Positions 10,228-18,667 are shown, counted from the first letter of the stretch. The stretch: 38,797 bases of DNA from Hyphomicrobiales bacterium (GCA_004144345.1 SEEL01000035.1:1-38797); one strand, 5' to 3'. Program-made: numbers and translations. The notes: a model not told the origin generated them from the letters alone.

Positions 10228-10734
10228 TTAGCCGCCGATCTGCACCGTGCTGGCGAAGACGCCGGTCTTGAAGGCGGCGGCGGTGGCGGATTCGGACAGG
10301 CTGTAGCCGAGGATCTGCACCGAGCCGAAGCCGGGCTTGCTCAGATAGTAGTTCTGGAAGGTCAACGGCGAGCCCTGGAAATCGACATTGTATTCGACCA
10401 CGCTCCACGGTTCGCCCGAGATGGTCTCGATGCGCTCGCCCACCACCTGGACCTTGGAGGCATCGCCGCCATTGCCGTTGATGGCGTTCTGGACGATGGC
10501 GTCGCGGAACTGCGCCATGGTGAACACCTCTTTTTCGGTGATGACCATGATGCCGAACATGTCGTCGGCCGTGCCGAAGACGAATTCCTGGGCGCCGGTG
10601 CCCGGCGTGGCGTTCCATTCGCTCTCGACGCAGGCCGTCAGCTGGACGGTCTGGCTGGCGATGTCGGTGCAGGCATAGGCCGACGCCGCGGACAGCAGCA
10701 GGATGCCGGCGCCGGCGAGCAGAGATTTGTACAT
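10228..10734 (-). CDS. Small secreted protein, single copy of the hydrolase's C-terminal domain
   Basis: A 168-residue protein with a clear signal peptide (MYKSLLAGAGILLLSAASAYA), then one domain that aligns end to end with residues 211-360 of the neighbouring ClpP-like protein. Shared blocks are GTGAQEFVFG, FRDAI..NAI.G, VQV..ER, YNV...G..L.FQN.Y, and IGYS/LGYS. I judge about half the positions identical by eye. The start ATG at 10734 follows AGGGGGA. I do not recognise the domain from any named family. The pair probably arose by duplication; this copy may bind a partner or regulate the hydrolase copy. Confidence 0.72.
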   Translation of the reverse strand: MYKSLLAGAGILLLSAASAYACTDIASQTVQLTACVESEWNATPGTGAQEFVFGTADDMFGIMVITEKEVFTMAQFRDAIVQNAINGNGGDASKVQVVGERIETISGEPWSVVEYNVDFQGSPLTFQNYYLSKPGFGSVQILGYSLSESATAAAFKTGVFASTVQIGG

Positions 10735-10852
10735 GTGAGTCCCCCTGGAGAAAGCCGCGTGGCAGTGGGCCACGGCGGCGCATGTGGTGCAATAGCTATC
10801 GCCTATAGGCGGTTTTTGTGAAGCCGGTGCGGCTTTTGCGGCAGACCGGTGA

Positions 10853-11674
10853 CTATTGTGTAGCGGCGCTGAGGAATTCCAGCAGCAGCGGGTTGAACAG
10901 CTCCGGCCGCTCCAGATTGGGCAGATGCGCCGTCCCCTCGATGATGGTGGCAAAGGCGTTGGGCAACTCGTCGCTCAGCCCCTCATGGCGGGTGAGGATG
11001 TAGTTGAAGTCGAGATCCCCAGCGACCAGCAGCGCCGGCGCCCCGATCTGCCCGACCCGGTCCCGGGCCGACGGACGCTGCTGCTCCTGCGTCAGCGACG
11101 GGCCGTTCGCCAGCGCTTTGGCGTTCATGTCGAAGAACAGCTCGCGCACGGCGCCCGTGACGCGGCCATTGGCCGAGCGCGGCCCATCGAGCCAGGCATG
11201 GGCATCGGCCTTGTTCTGGAACTCGGGATCGCCGCGCTCCTCGGCATCGTCGAGCACGTCGGACATCTGCTGGTCGGTATCCGACAGCAGATAATCGCCG
11301 CCGGTGATCGCGGTGCCCGAGAGCACGAGGCCGACGGTGCGGCCGGGATGGCGCAGCGCGAAGTCGATGGCGAGGCCGCCGCCCATCGAGCAGCCGACCA
11401 GCACCGCCGCGTGAATCCCGGCGGTCGTCAGCAGCGCTTCGAGATCGTCGAGATGGCTGAACGGCTCATCGGGCGATTGCGCCGCACCAAAGCCGCGCCG
11501 CGTATAGGCGATGGCGCGGTAGCCCTCGGCCGCCACGGCCGCCACCTGCGCCGCCCACATGCGGTGGTCGCAGACGCCCGCATGGAGGAAGATCACGGGG
11601 ATGCCGTCGGCCGGGCCCGCCTCGATGGCGGGGAGCGTCGCGGCGCCGATACGGATGGAGAGGGAGTTCGTCAC
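10853..11674 (-). CDS. Alpha/beta hydrolase
   Basis: A 273-residue cytoplasmic alpha/beta-hydrolase-fold enzyme. The oxyanion segment is VIFLHAGVCDHRMW near residue 30, the nucleophile elbow is GCSMGG near residue 94, and the catalytic acid and His are likely in the C-terminal VAGDLDFNY and EGTAHLPNLERPE segments. This pattern resembles the small 3-oxoadipate enol-lactonase/esterase group, but the substrate cannot be named. The start is GTG 11674. The LLM flavin oxidoreductase gene lies 80 bp upstream on the same strand, and the two may be co-transcribed. Confidence 0.88.
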   Translation of the reverse strand: MTNSLSIRIGAATLPAIEAGPADGIPVIFLHAGVCDHRMWAAQVAAVAAEGYRAIAYTRRGFGAAQSPDEPFSHLDDLEALLTTAGIHAAVLVGCSMGGGLAIDFALRHPGRTVGLVLSGTAITGGDYLLSDTDQQMSDVLDDAEERGDPEFQNKADAHAWLDGPRSANGRVTGAVRELFFDMNAKALANGPSLTQEQQRPSARDRVGQIGAPALLVAGDLDFNYILTRHEGLSDELPNAFATIIEGTAHLPNLERPELFNPLLLEFLSAATQ

Positions 11675-11754
11675 GCAAGATCCCCTGCACCGGAAACATC
11701 CCTGCTAGGGGACATCGATTCGGCGCGCCGGGAAAGCCGGTCGCGCCGCTTCGC

Positions 11755-12774
11755 TCAGCGCCAGCCGAGGCCCGGCGCCACCAGCTTGACGACGCTCTCG
11801 ATGACGTGCGCGTTGTACTCGACGCCCAGCTGGTTGGGGACGGTCAGCAGCAGCGTATCGGCTTCCTGAATGCCCTCGTCGCCCTTGAGCTGCTCGATCA
11901 GCCGGTCGGGCGTATCGGCATAGGAGCGGCCGAAGGCGGCGCGCTTGGTCGGCTCGATATAGCCGAAATGGTCCTCGCTGTCGGAGCGGCCGAAATAGGC
12001 CTGGTCGAGATCGTTGACGAGCGGGAAAATCGAGCGCGACACCGAGATGCGCGGCGTGCGGGTATGGCCGGCTTCCTTCCACGCCTCCTTGTAGGCACGG
12101 ATCTGTTCGGCCTGCTGCACATGGAACGGCTTTCCAGTTTCGTCAAAGACGAGAGTGGAACTCTGGAGGTTCATCCCCATCTTGGCCGCCCACTGCACCG
12201 TCGGCGTCGACGCGGCGCCCCACCAGATGCGCTCGCGCAAGCCTTCCGAATGCGGCTCCAGCCGCAAGAGGCCCGGCGGATTGGGGAACATCGGGCGCGG
12301 ATTGGGCTGCGCAAACCCCTCGCCGCCGAGCAGGTCGAGAAACACTTCGGCATGGCCGCGCGCCATGTCGGCATCGGTCTGCCCCTCGGCCGGAACATAG
12401 CCGAAATGCTTGAAGCCATCGATCACCTGCTCGGGCGAACCGCGCGAGATGCCCAGCTGCAGGCGGCCACCGGCGATGAGGTCGGCGGCGCCGGCATCCT
12501 CGGCCATGTAGAGCGGGTTCTCGTAGCGCATGTCGATCACGGCGGTGCCAAGCTCGATGCGCTTGGTCTTCGCCCCGGCCGCGGCGAGCAGCGGGAACGG
12601 CGAGGCCAGCTGGCGGGCAAAATGATGGACGCGGAAATACGCGCCGTCGGCGCCCACTTCCTCGGCCGCCACGGCAAGGTCGATCGACTGCAGCAGCGCA
12701 TCCGACGCCGAGCGCGTGCCCGAATGCGGCGAGGGCGACCAGTGGCCGAAGGAGAGGAAACCGATGGATTTCAT
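11755..12774 (-). CDS. LLM-class flavin-dependent oxidoreductase
   Basis: A 339-residue bacterial luciferase-like monooxygenase (TIM-barrel, FMN or F420 type). Family features are GADGAYFRVHHFARQLASPF near residue 40, RIELGTAVIDMRYENPLYMAED near residue 90, and LIAGGRLQLGISRGSPEQV. The C-terminal part carries DRLIEQLKGDEG and TLLLTVPNQLGV. Substrate unknown. The alditol-oxidase-like gene upstream and the hydrolase downstream lie on the same strand with short gaps, which suggests a small catabolic group, but no pathway can be fixed. Confidence 0.9.
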   Translation of the reverse strand: MKSIGFLSFGHWSPSPHSGTRSASDALLQSIDLAVAAEEVGADGAYFRVHHFARQLASPFPLLAAAGAKTKRIELGTAVIDMRYENPLYMAEDAGAADLIAGGRLQLGISRGSPEQVIDGFKHFGYVPAEGQTDADMARGHAEVFLDLLGGEGFAQPNPRPMFPNPPGLLRLEPHSEGLRERIWWGAASTPTVQWAAKMGMNLQSSTLVFDETGKPFHVQQAEQIRAYKEAWKEAGHTRTPRISVSRSIFPLVNDLDQAYFGRSDSEDHFGYIEPTKRAAFGRSYADTPDRLIEQLKGDEGIQEADTLLLTVPNQLGVEYNAHVIESVVKLVAPGLGWR

Positions 12775-12846
12775 GGCGGGAGTCCCGTTTGCGATGGCTT
12801 GCGCGCTATATAGGTCGCCCCGATGCGATTGGCGACAGGCGCCCGG

Positions 12847-14097
12847 TCACGCGCCGAAGATGAACCGGTCGAGATAGGTGTTGCGGAATTTCCCGGCAGG
12901 ATCGTGGCGCGCTGCGAGCGCCCGGAACGCTTCAAGCCTGGGGTAAAGCGGCATCACCGCCGATGGCGGCAGCACGTAGAGCTTGCCCCAATGCGGCCGC
13001 GGCTTGAACGGCGCCAGCGCCGCCTCGAGCGCCAGCAGCGCCGGGCGCACCACAGCCCAGTCGCGGACGAGCGAGAAATGGAAGCCGACGCTGTCCGCCC
13101 CATGATTGGTGCTGAGCCAGAACTCGTCGCCCTTGATCGTCCGGATTTCGCTGACGACCAGCGCCGGATGCAGCGCTGCCTCGATCGCCTTGATGGCCCG
13201 CATGGCGGCGGGTGCATCGGCGCGGGCGACGAAATACTCGGCCTGGTATTCATAGCCAATGGCAGGTATGGCGCCGATCCGCGCATGCGGCAGCCGGTCA
13301 TACCAGGTGCCGGCAACGCCCTGCTGTGCCGTCGTGCCCGCCGGGTCCTTGCCCCACACCGGACTGCTTTCGCCCGGCGCCGGTTGCCCGCCGAAGAGGG
13401 TCGGCGGGGCCGTCTCGCCCTCGCGTTGTTTGAGCCAGGCCTGATCGACCAGATCGCCGTTCCAATGGGTGAACAGGCTGAGGCTGTAGGCGCTGCCCAT
13501 CACCGCATCGAAATTGCCCACGACGTCGTCGAAGGGCAGCTTGTGATAGACGCTCTGCCGGATGTCGAAGCGCGGCACCAGATCGAGCGTCAGGCTCACG
13601 ACCACGCCCAGCGCGCCAAGGCTGACCACGGCGCCGTCGAAATCCGGCTCGCCGCGCCTCAGCTGCACGATATCGCCGGTGGCGGTGACGATGTCGAGCG
13701 CCGCGACGGACGACGCGAGATTGCGGTTGCCATCGCCCGACCCATGCGTCGCTGTGCTCACCGCGCCGACAATTGTGAAATCGGGAATCGAGGGCAGATT
13801 GAACAGCGCCCAGCCGGCCGCATCGAGCACCGGGCAGAGTTCGGCGTATGTCGTCCCGCCATCGACCGTCACCGTCCGCGCAGCCGCATCGATTCGGATC
13901 CGCCGTTCGAGCCCGCGCAGCGAAAGGATCGCGCCCGGCGTATCGACAATGTCGTTGAACGAGTGCCGCGCCCCGGCCACCCGCAGTTTTGGGGTCTGCC
14001 GGACAAGCTCCTGCAACGCCGGGATATCGGCCGGAAAATGCGAGGAAAGGGCGCCGAAAGCGAACTGTTCGGACCAATTATGGGTGATTTTGTGCAT
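12847..14097 (-). CDS. FAD-dependent alditol/lactone oxidase-like enzyme
   Basis: A 416-residue enzyme of the VAO/PCMH flavoprotein superfamily that fits the alditol (xylitol) oxidase or D-arabinono-lactone oxidase group. His45 in AGARHSFND is the position of the covalent FAD link in AldO. The FAD-binding segments VTVDGGTTYAEL and STATHGSGDGN follow. The substrate-site segment SEIRTIKGDEFWLST holds the Glu and Arg seen in AldO. The C-terminus DPAGKFRNTYLDRFIFG is typical. It should oxidise a polyol or lactone with oxygen and release peroxide. No signal peptide. Exact substrate unknown. Confidence 0.88.
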   Translation of the reverse strand: MHKITHNWSEQFAFGALSSHFPADIPALQELVRQTPKLRVAGARHSFNDIVDTPGAILSLRGLERRIRIDAAARTVTVDGGTTYAELCPVLDAAGWALFNLPSIPDFTIVGAVSTATHGSGDGNRNLASSVAALDIVTATGDIVQLRRGEPDFDGAVVSLGALGVVVSLTLDLVPRFDIRQSVYHKLPFDDVVGNFDAVMGSAYSLSLFTHWNGDLVDQAWLKQREGETAPPTLFGGQPAPGESSPVWGKDPAGTTAQQGVAGTWYDRLPHARIGAIPAIGYEYQAEYFVARADAPAAMRAIKAIEAALHPALVVSEIRTIKGDEFWLSTNHGADSVGFHFSLVRDWAVVRPALLALEAALAPFKPRPHWGKLYVLPPSAVMPLYPRLEAFRALAARHDPAGKFRNTYLDRFIFGA

Positions 14098-14288
14098 CGG
14101 GCGGGGGTGCGGCGGCCTGGGGCGGGACGCGGCAGCCCGCGGCCCGGACTGCAGCAGATCAAATCGTTAGCGCGGCGGCAGGCGGCTGTCACGCCGTCGT
14201 TCTTTTGTGGGTAAGCCGGGCAGCGGGCGGTCGTCCCCGGCGGGGCGTGCTATAGGCGGGCTTTCCGCACGAGACTTGCCCCGCCCAC

Positions 14289-15776
14289 ATGAATATTGCC
14301 GTCGACATGGGAACCGCCACGAGCGGCAGCGTCGCGGGGCTCGATCTCGAGGAATTGCTGGCGACGCGCCTCCTGGTGCAGGGCAATTCCGGCTCCGGCA
14401 AATCCCATCTGCTTCGCCGCCTGCTCGAACAGAGCGCGGCGCATGTGCAGCAGATCATCATCGATCCGGAGGGCGATTTCGTCAGCCTTGCCGGCAAATA
14501 CGGCCATCTGGTCATCGACGGCGCCCGCACCGAATCCGAGCTGACCCGCATCGCCGGCCGCGTCCGCCAGCATCGCGTCTCCGCCGTGCTCAATCTCGAA
14601 GGGCTGGATGTGGAGCAGCAGATGCGCTGCGCCGCCGCCTTCCTCGGCGGGCTGTTCGAGGCCGAGCGCGATTTCTGGTATCCGGTGCTGGTGGTGGTGG
14701 ACGAAGCGCAGCTCTTTGCGCCCGCCGTCGCCGGTGAAGTCTCGGACGAAGCGCGCAAGCTCTCCCTCGGCGCCATGACCAACCTCATGTGCCGCGGCCG
14801 CAAGCGCGGCCTTGCCGGGGTGATCGCGACGCAGCGGCTGGCCAAGCTCGCCAAGAACGTCGCGGCCGAAGCGTCGAACTTCCTCATGGGCCGCACCTTC
14901 CTCGATATCGACATGGCGCGCGCCGCCGATCTGCTCGGCATGGACCGGCGGCAGGCCGAGATGTTCCGCGAGCTGGCGCGCGGGCATTTCGTAGCGCTCG
15001 GCCCGGCGCTGTCGCGCCGCCCGCTGCCCGTGGTGATCGGGCCGGTCGAAACCAGCGCGCAATCGGCTAACCCGAAGCTGAAGCCGCTGCCCGATGTGCC
15101 CGAGGACGTGGAATCGCTGATCTTCACCGCGAGCCCCGAGGAAATGGCGCGCCCGGTGCGCCGCCCGGCCGCCCCGGTGATCACGCCCACCGCCGATATC
15201 CTTGCCCAATTGAGCAAGCCGCGGCTGGTCGAGCCGGTGGCCGACGCCGAGCCGATCGACGCAGCCGAGCGCGACGCGCTGATCGACAAGGTGATGCGCG
15301 AAGTGCTCGACGATCCCGAGACCGGCTTCCGCTCGGTGGCGGTGCTGTATCAGGATTTCCTCGTCCGCTGCCGCATCCATCGCGTGCCGGGCGAGCCGCT
15401 GGCGCTGCCCGCGTTCCGCCGCCGCCTCGCGGTGGGCCGCGCCAATGTCGCGGCCGATATCGCGGCCGGCGAGGACTGGCGGCAGGTGCTGGAATTGTCG
15501 GAGCGGCTGCCCGACGATGTGCAGAGCGTTTTCCTCACCATCGCGCAGGCGGCGGTGACGCAGACCCCCTGCCCGCCCGACGCGGCGCTGGCCCGCATCT
15601 ATGGCACCCATTCGGTGAGCCGCGCCCGGCGCCTGCTCACCTATTTCGAGGAGCGCAACCTCGTGGTGGTGCGCACCGATTTCCATGGCCGCCGCATCGT
15701 CGCCTTCCCCGATCTCGGCATCGAGACGGCACCGGGCGACCCCAACGCGCCCGACCAGCTGCAGGCCGCCGAGTAA
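14289..15776 (+). CDS. HerA/VirB4-like P-loop ATPase (DUF87)
   Basis: A 495-residue ATP-binding protein of the HerA/FtsK-type helicase group. Walker A is GNSGSGKS at residues 32-39 and Walker B is VLVVVDEAQLF with Asp138-Glu139. A further motif is CRGRKRGLAGVIATQRLAKLAKN, with the sensor Gln. The C-terminal third (from about 280) has Pro-rich linkers and two possible winged-helix segments, the last being SVSRARRLLTYFEERNLVVV. No NurA nuclease partner lies next to it, so a standalone role in DNA or protein translocation is possible. It is divergent from the alditol oxidase gene. Confidence 0.85.
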   Translation: MNIAVDMGTATSGSVAGLDLEELLATRLLVQGNSGSGKSHLLRRLLEQSAAHVQQIIIDPEGDFVSLAGKYGHLVIDGARTESELTRIAGRVRQHRVSAVLNLEGLDVEQQMRCAAAFLGGLFEAERDFWYPVLVVVDEAQLFAPAVAGEVSDEARKLSLGAMTNLMCRGRKRGLAGVIATQRLAKLAKNVAAEASNFLMGRTFLDIDMARAADLLGMDRRQAEMFRELARGHFVALGPALSRRPLPVVIGPVETSAQSANPKLKPLPDVPEDVESLIFTASPEEMARPVRRPAAPVITPTADILAQLSKPRLVEPVADAEPIDAAERDALIDKVMREVLDDPETGFRSVAVLYQDFLVRCRIHRVPGEPLALPAFRRRLAVGRANVAADIAAGEDWRQVLELSERLPDDVQSVFLTIAQAAVTQTPCPPDAALARIYGTHSVSRARRLLTYFEERNLVVVRTDFHGRRIVAFPDLGIETAPGDPNAPDQLQAAE

Positions 15777-15885
15777 GCCGGCAACAGCGCGTCAGGCGAT
15801 AGCCTGTCCCTCACCCGCCCTTGACGCAGATCAAGGCAGCGCCTGCGCGGGCGCTGTCAGATTTGGGCACGAGGAGGGACTGATC

Positions 15886-16521
15886 ATGGGACTCACCAGA
15901 CTGCTGTTGCTCTGCGGTGTCGCGGCGACCGTGCTCTATGCCGGTATGGACATCGTCGCGGGCGCGCTGTTTTACCCCGGCTACGACTTCACCACCCAGC
16001 AGGTCAGCGAACTGTCGGCGATCGGCGCGCCCTCGCGCGATTTCTGGATGGCCATGAGCTACCCCTTTGCGCTGCTGCTGCTCGCCTTCGCCGCCGGCGT
16101 ATGGTCCACCGGCGCCGGAAAGATGAGCCTCAGGATTGCTGCGGTGCTGATCGCGCTCTTTGCCGCCAACGCCCTCGCCTGGGGGTGGCTGGCGCCGATG
16201 CACATGCGGAACACCGAGTTCACCGGCACCGACACCATGCATCTGGTGTTTGCGGTGTCGGCCATTGTGCTCATCCTCGCCTTCATCGGCTTCGGCGCGG
16301 CAGCGCTGGGCCGCGGCTTCCGCCTCTACTCGGCAATCACACTGGTCCTGATGCTGGGCGCCGGCGCCTGGGTGGGCACGCAGGTGGCCGCGATTGCCGC
16401 CGGCGGGCCGACGCCGGGCGCGGGCCTGGTCGAGCGGCTCAGCGTCCACGGGCCGATGCTCTGGCTCGCGGTCTTTGCCCTGGCGCTGCTGCCATTGACG
16501 CGCCAGCACCCCACCGGCTAG
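15886..16521 (+). CDS. DUF998-like integral membrane protein
   Basis: A 211-residue membrane protein with about six hydrophobic helices. The N-terminal segment GVAATVLYAGMDIVAGALFYPGYD and QQVSELSAIGAPSR match the DUF998 pattern, with a conserved SELSA-G-PSR after helix 1. A polar loop with PMHMRNTEFTGTDTMHL follows helix 4. Start ATG 15886 is fixed by GAGGAGG at 15871-15877; the reading frame is open further upstream, but without such a site. Function unknown. Confidence 0.82.
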   Translation: MGLTRLLLLCGVAATVLYAGMDIVAGALFYPGYDFTTQQVSELSAIGAPSRDFWMAMSYPFALLLLAFAAGVWSTGAGKMSLRIAAVLIALFAANALAWGWLAPMHMRNTEFTGTDTMHLVFAVSAIVLILAFIGFGAAALGRGFRLYSAITLVLMLGAGAWVGTQVAAIAAGGPTPGAGLVERLSVHGPMLWLAVFALALLPLTRQHPTG

Positions 16522-16645
16522 CGGCGGCCGTCGCTGCCGCCTGACGCGCTTTGTGATCGTGCCGTTAAGGTTTTGTTAACCAGCGGCGCGCAGCCTTGTG
16601 CGTGCTTTCTTGGTCGGTTTGGGGGCTTGGAAAGGTGTTAGAACC

Positions 16646-16870
16646 ATGTATCTCAGCGGCCCCGAACCGCGCCAGTTTGTTGACGCCCTTGTTGGCCTCA
16701 CTGCAGCCCAGGTCGAACGGGAACTGATCCTGTCGACGCTGCACCTCTCCGGCGGCAACCGGACGCACACTGCAAAGATGCTCGGCATCTCCATCCGCAC
16801 GCTGCGGAACAAGCTGAGCCAATATGCCCGCGAAGGCATCCACATCGATATCGGGGCAGACGCCCTGTAA
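16646..16870 (+). CDS. Small Fis-type helix-turn-helix protein
   Basis: A 74-residue protein consisting mainly of a Fis/NtrC-type C-terminal HTH: VERELILSTLHLSGGNRTHTA, then KMLGISIRTLRNKLSQYA. This module is the usual DNA-binding tail of sigma-54 activators such as FlbD. Here it stands alone without a AAA+ or receiver domain. Start ATG 16646 is preferred because AAAGGTG precedes it by eight bases; an upstream ATG at 16598 would add 16 residues. It may act as a nucleoid-type or accessory regulator. Target genes unknown. Confidence 0.8.
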   Translation: MYLSGPEPRQFVDALVGLTAAQVERELILSTLHLSGGNRTHTAKMLGISIRTLRNKLSQYAREGIHIDIGADAL

Positions 16871-17198
16871 CAGCTTGCTGCGGAGCGGCGGGGTCGCCCC
16901 CACATCTATTGGCCCCACTGGATAGCCGTTCCGCAGCAACCCAATTGCTCAGCGATAGATGTCGCCACGGTTGCCGACCGTCAGCACCATCGCGACAAGC
17001 TCGCCGAGTTCAGTGGGGCGCCCACCGCTTCTCCCACATGTCAGCGGTCGTCGCGACTTGACGCCGAGATTGGCATCCCGGAACGGCATTCTCCACGAAC
17101 GCTCCCCGTTTGCCCTCCAATCGTAGTGAGGGACTGAGCACCAAACGCGGCATGCGCGAGTCTATGAGCACGTCCCTTACGATGGTATATATGGCCGC
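16871..17198. other. Intergenic stretch at start of AT-richer island
   Basis: About 330 bases without an intact long gene. Composition becomes visibly less GC-rich from about 16930. The stretch holds only the short - strand frame at 16949-17089 that ends like a RelE toxin. No terminator, tRNA or integrase remnant was recognised. Confidence 0.6.
16949..17089 (-). pseudogene. Possible RelE/ParE toxin C-terminal remnant
   Basis: A short open frame of 46 codons (ATG at 17089) ending GELVAMVLTVGNRGDIYR-stop. This tail looks like the last strand of RelE/ParE toxins (pattern V..VGHRR.VYR). The first 28 residues do not look like RelE and may be random sequence fused to the remnant. There is no antitoxin gene alongside. 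It could equally be a small unrelated ORF. Confidence 0.35.
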
Positions 17199-18098
17199 AT
17201 TCTTGAGCACGCTCGATTCAGAATCGCTTGGTGGAACACTAGGCTGTCGCCACCTCGTGGCAGCCGGCTTGAGAATCTCGATCGTGAACTAGCCCTAGCA
17301 ACTATCCTAGAGATCGTCGCAGGCGACGTTGATATCGTTTGCTTGGGCGAAGTCGGCGATTCCGACCTTGACGATATTGGCCAGCGAATTGGCGTCACCT
17401 ACGCCGTTATACCCCTCATTAGTAGCGAGCGCGGCCGACGGTTCCACATGGCACTTTTGGTGCGGCGGGAACGGATCGTAGTGCATAGCACGACTTTCCT
17501 CACGTCCCGAGCCGCCGACGCGGAATACCGCATTGCCGTTTTGGCATCCTGCCTAGTGGACGATCTGAGCTTCGACCTATTCGTCGTGCACTGGGCAAGC
17601 AGGCTCTACGCGAAGCAGGATGGCTTCGAACGGGGATTCTTCGGGCACGCTCTGCGCCAAGCTGTTGACGAAAGACTCCAAGTCGGACGACAAAACTTAA
17701 TCTTGATAGGCGACTTTAACGACGAACCGTTTGACGCATCTCTCAACGACTACCTCTTGGCAACTAGAGATCCGATACTTGCACTTCGCAGGTCGCACCT
17801 TCTGTACAATCCCTTTTGGAAACGAATGGCCCCGGTGCGGGGCTACGATGCGACCGATACACACCCACCCGAGACGTTTGGGACCTACTACCACGCTCAG
17901 GGGCGAACTTCTAAGTGGCGAACGCTCGATCAGATGTTGGTGTCGTCGTCTTTCGTGGGAGGATCCGAGTGGCACCTTAGCGAGGATGAGACAGACGTAT
18001 GGCGCACGAGCGCCGTAACTCCTCACCTTTCAAGCACCAGTAGCTTACTCGATCATCTTCCTATCATTGGAACCTTTGTGAGGTACGAAAATGGCTGA
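17199..18098 (+). CDS. Endonuclease/exonuclease/phosphatase (EEP) family protein without canonical start
   Basis: The EEP fold is intact: FRIAWWNTRLSPP (about 17217), DIVCLGEV with the metal-binding Glu (17331), FVVHWASRLY, LILIGDFNDEPF, WRTLDQMLVSS, and DHLPIIGTF near the end. The frame is open from a stop at 17127 but holds no ATG, GTG or TTG before a TTG at 17343, which lies inside the DIVCL motif. Possible starts are a rare ATT at 17199, or the ATGs at 17182/17191 if a frameshift is present. Codon use and base composition are less GC-rich than in neighbouring genes, so it is probably acquired. It should be a Mg-dependent nuclease or phosphodiesterase. It overlaps the next gene by 8 bp. 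Confidence 0.7.
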   Translation: MLEHARFRIAWWNTRLSPPRGSRLENLDRELALATILEIVAGDVDIVCLGEVGDSDLDDIGQRIGVTYAVIPLISSERGRRFHMALLVRRERIVVHSTTFLTSRAADAEYRIAVLASCLVDDLSFDLFVVHWASRLYAKQDGFERGFFGHALRQAVDERLQVGRQNLILIGDFNDEPFDASLNDYLLATRDPILALRRSHLLYNPFWKRMAPVRGYDATDTHPPETFGTYYHAQGRTSKWRTLDQMLVSSSFVGGSEWHLSEDETDVWRTSAVTPHLSSTSSLLDHLPIIGTFVRYENG

Positions 18099-18561
18099 CT
18101 TCAAGGAGAACATCGAACGGGGCCTGCGAGCACATCAGGTCACGCTCAGGCATCGTGCGGAAATCTCAGAAGTCCTCAACGAGCTAAACGAACAGATGCT
18201 CGCGAGCACTAACGGAAAAGTGGGGGCGAAGGTCAAGGACCTGAGGCTGAGCATCGTCGAAAGCGTTGAACTTGGAAACGAGATGTCTTCGGCAATCGTT
18301 GCTGTGAGTACTGCGTACCCAGACATCTTCAAGCGGATAGCGTTCATTGTCATTCCGCCTTCCGCGTATCCGGTGACCCTCGTGTATAACCGCGATAGGA
18401 TTGCATGTAAGGATCGGCCCAGCTTCGAAGCGACGCTTGGCAGCATCCTTGCCCAGCCACCTACTGGAAAGGCGATACTAGATATCATGGAATACGTTCC
18501 CCAGAACGTTAGTCGGCTAGCGGAACCGCCGTCGACTACCAACGCTGAGGAACCTAGCTAG
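18091..18561 (+). CDS. Small hypothetical protein coupled to EEP gene
   Basis: A 156-residue protein I do not recognise. The first half is helical and charged (ENIERGLRAHQVTLRHRAEISEV), the middle hydrophobic stretch is FKRIAFIVIPPSAYPVTLVY, and the tail is Pro/Ser/Glu-rich. There is no signal peptide. Its ATG overlaps the EEP gene by 8 bp, which implies translational coupling and a joint function. The shared AT-richer composition suggests that both arrived together. It might be a regulator or specificity partner of the EEP protein. Confidence 0.65.
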   Translation: MADFKENIERGLRAHQVTLRHRAEISEVLNELNEQMLASTNGKVGAKVKDLRLSIVESVELGNEMSSAIVAVSTAYPDIFKRIAFIVIPPSAYPVTLVYNRDRIACKDRPSFEATLGSILAQPPTGKAILDIMEYVPQNVSRLAEPPSTTNAEEPS

Positions 18562-18667
18562 GCAAGAGAACCTCCTTCTCTACAGCGGCTCATACGTGGC
18601 CCATGACGCTGCTGGGCCAAGCCATCGGGTTTTGTTGGCTTCATAACTGTAAAGTCCCTCTAAAAAC

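Noticed and set aside
10800-10837. Hairpins CGCCTATAGGCG-GTTTTT and AAGCCG-gtg-CGGCTT as terminators
   Set aside because: The T runs are on the + strand, but no + strand gene ends there; on the - strand they lack a T tract.
14189-15289. 366-codon Ser/Arg-rich frame opposite the HerA-like ATPase
   Set aside because: Shadow frame; low-complexity Ser/Arg composition and no motif.
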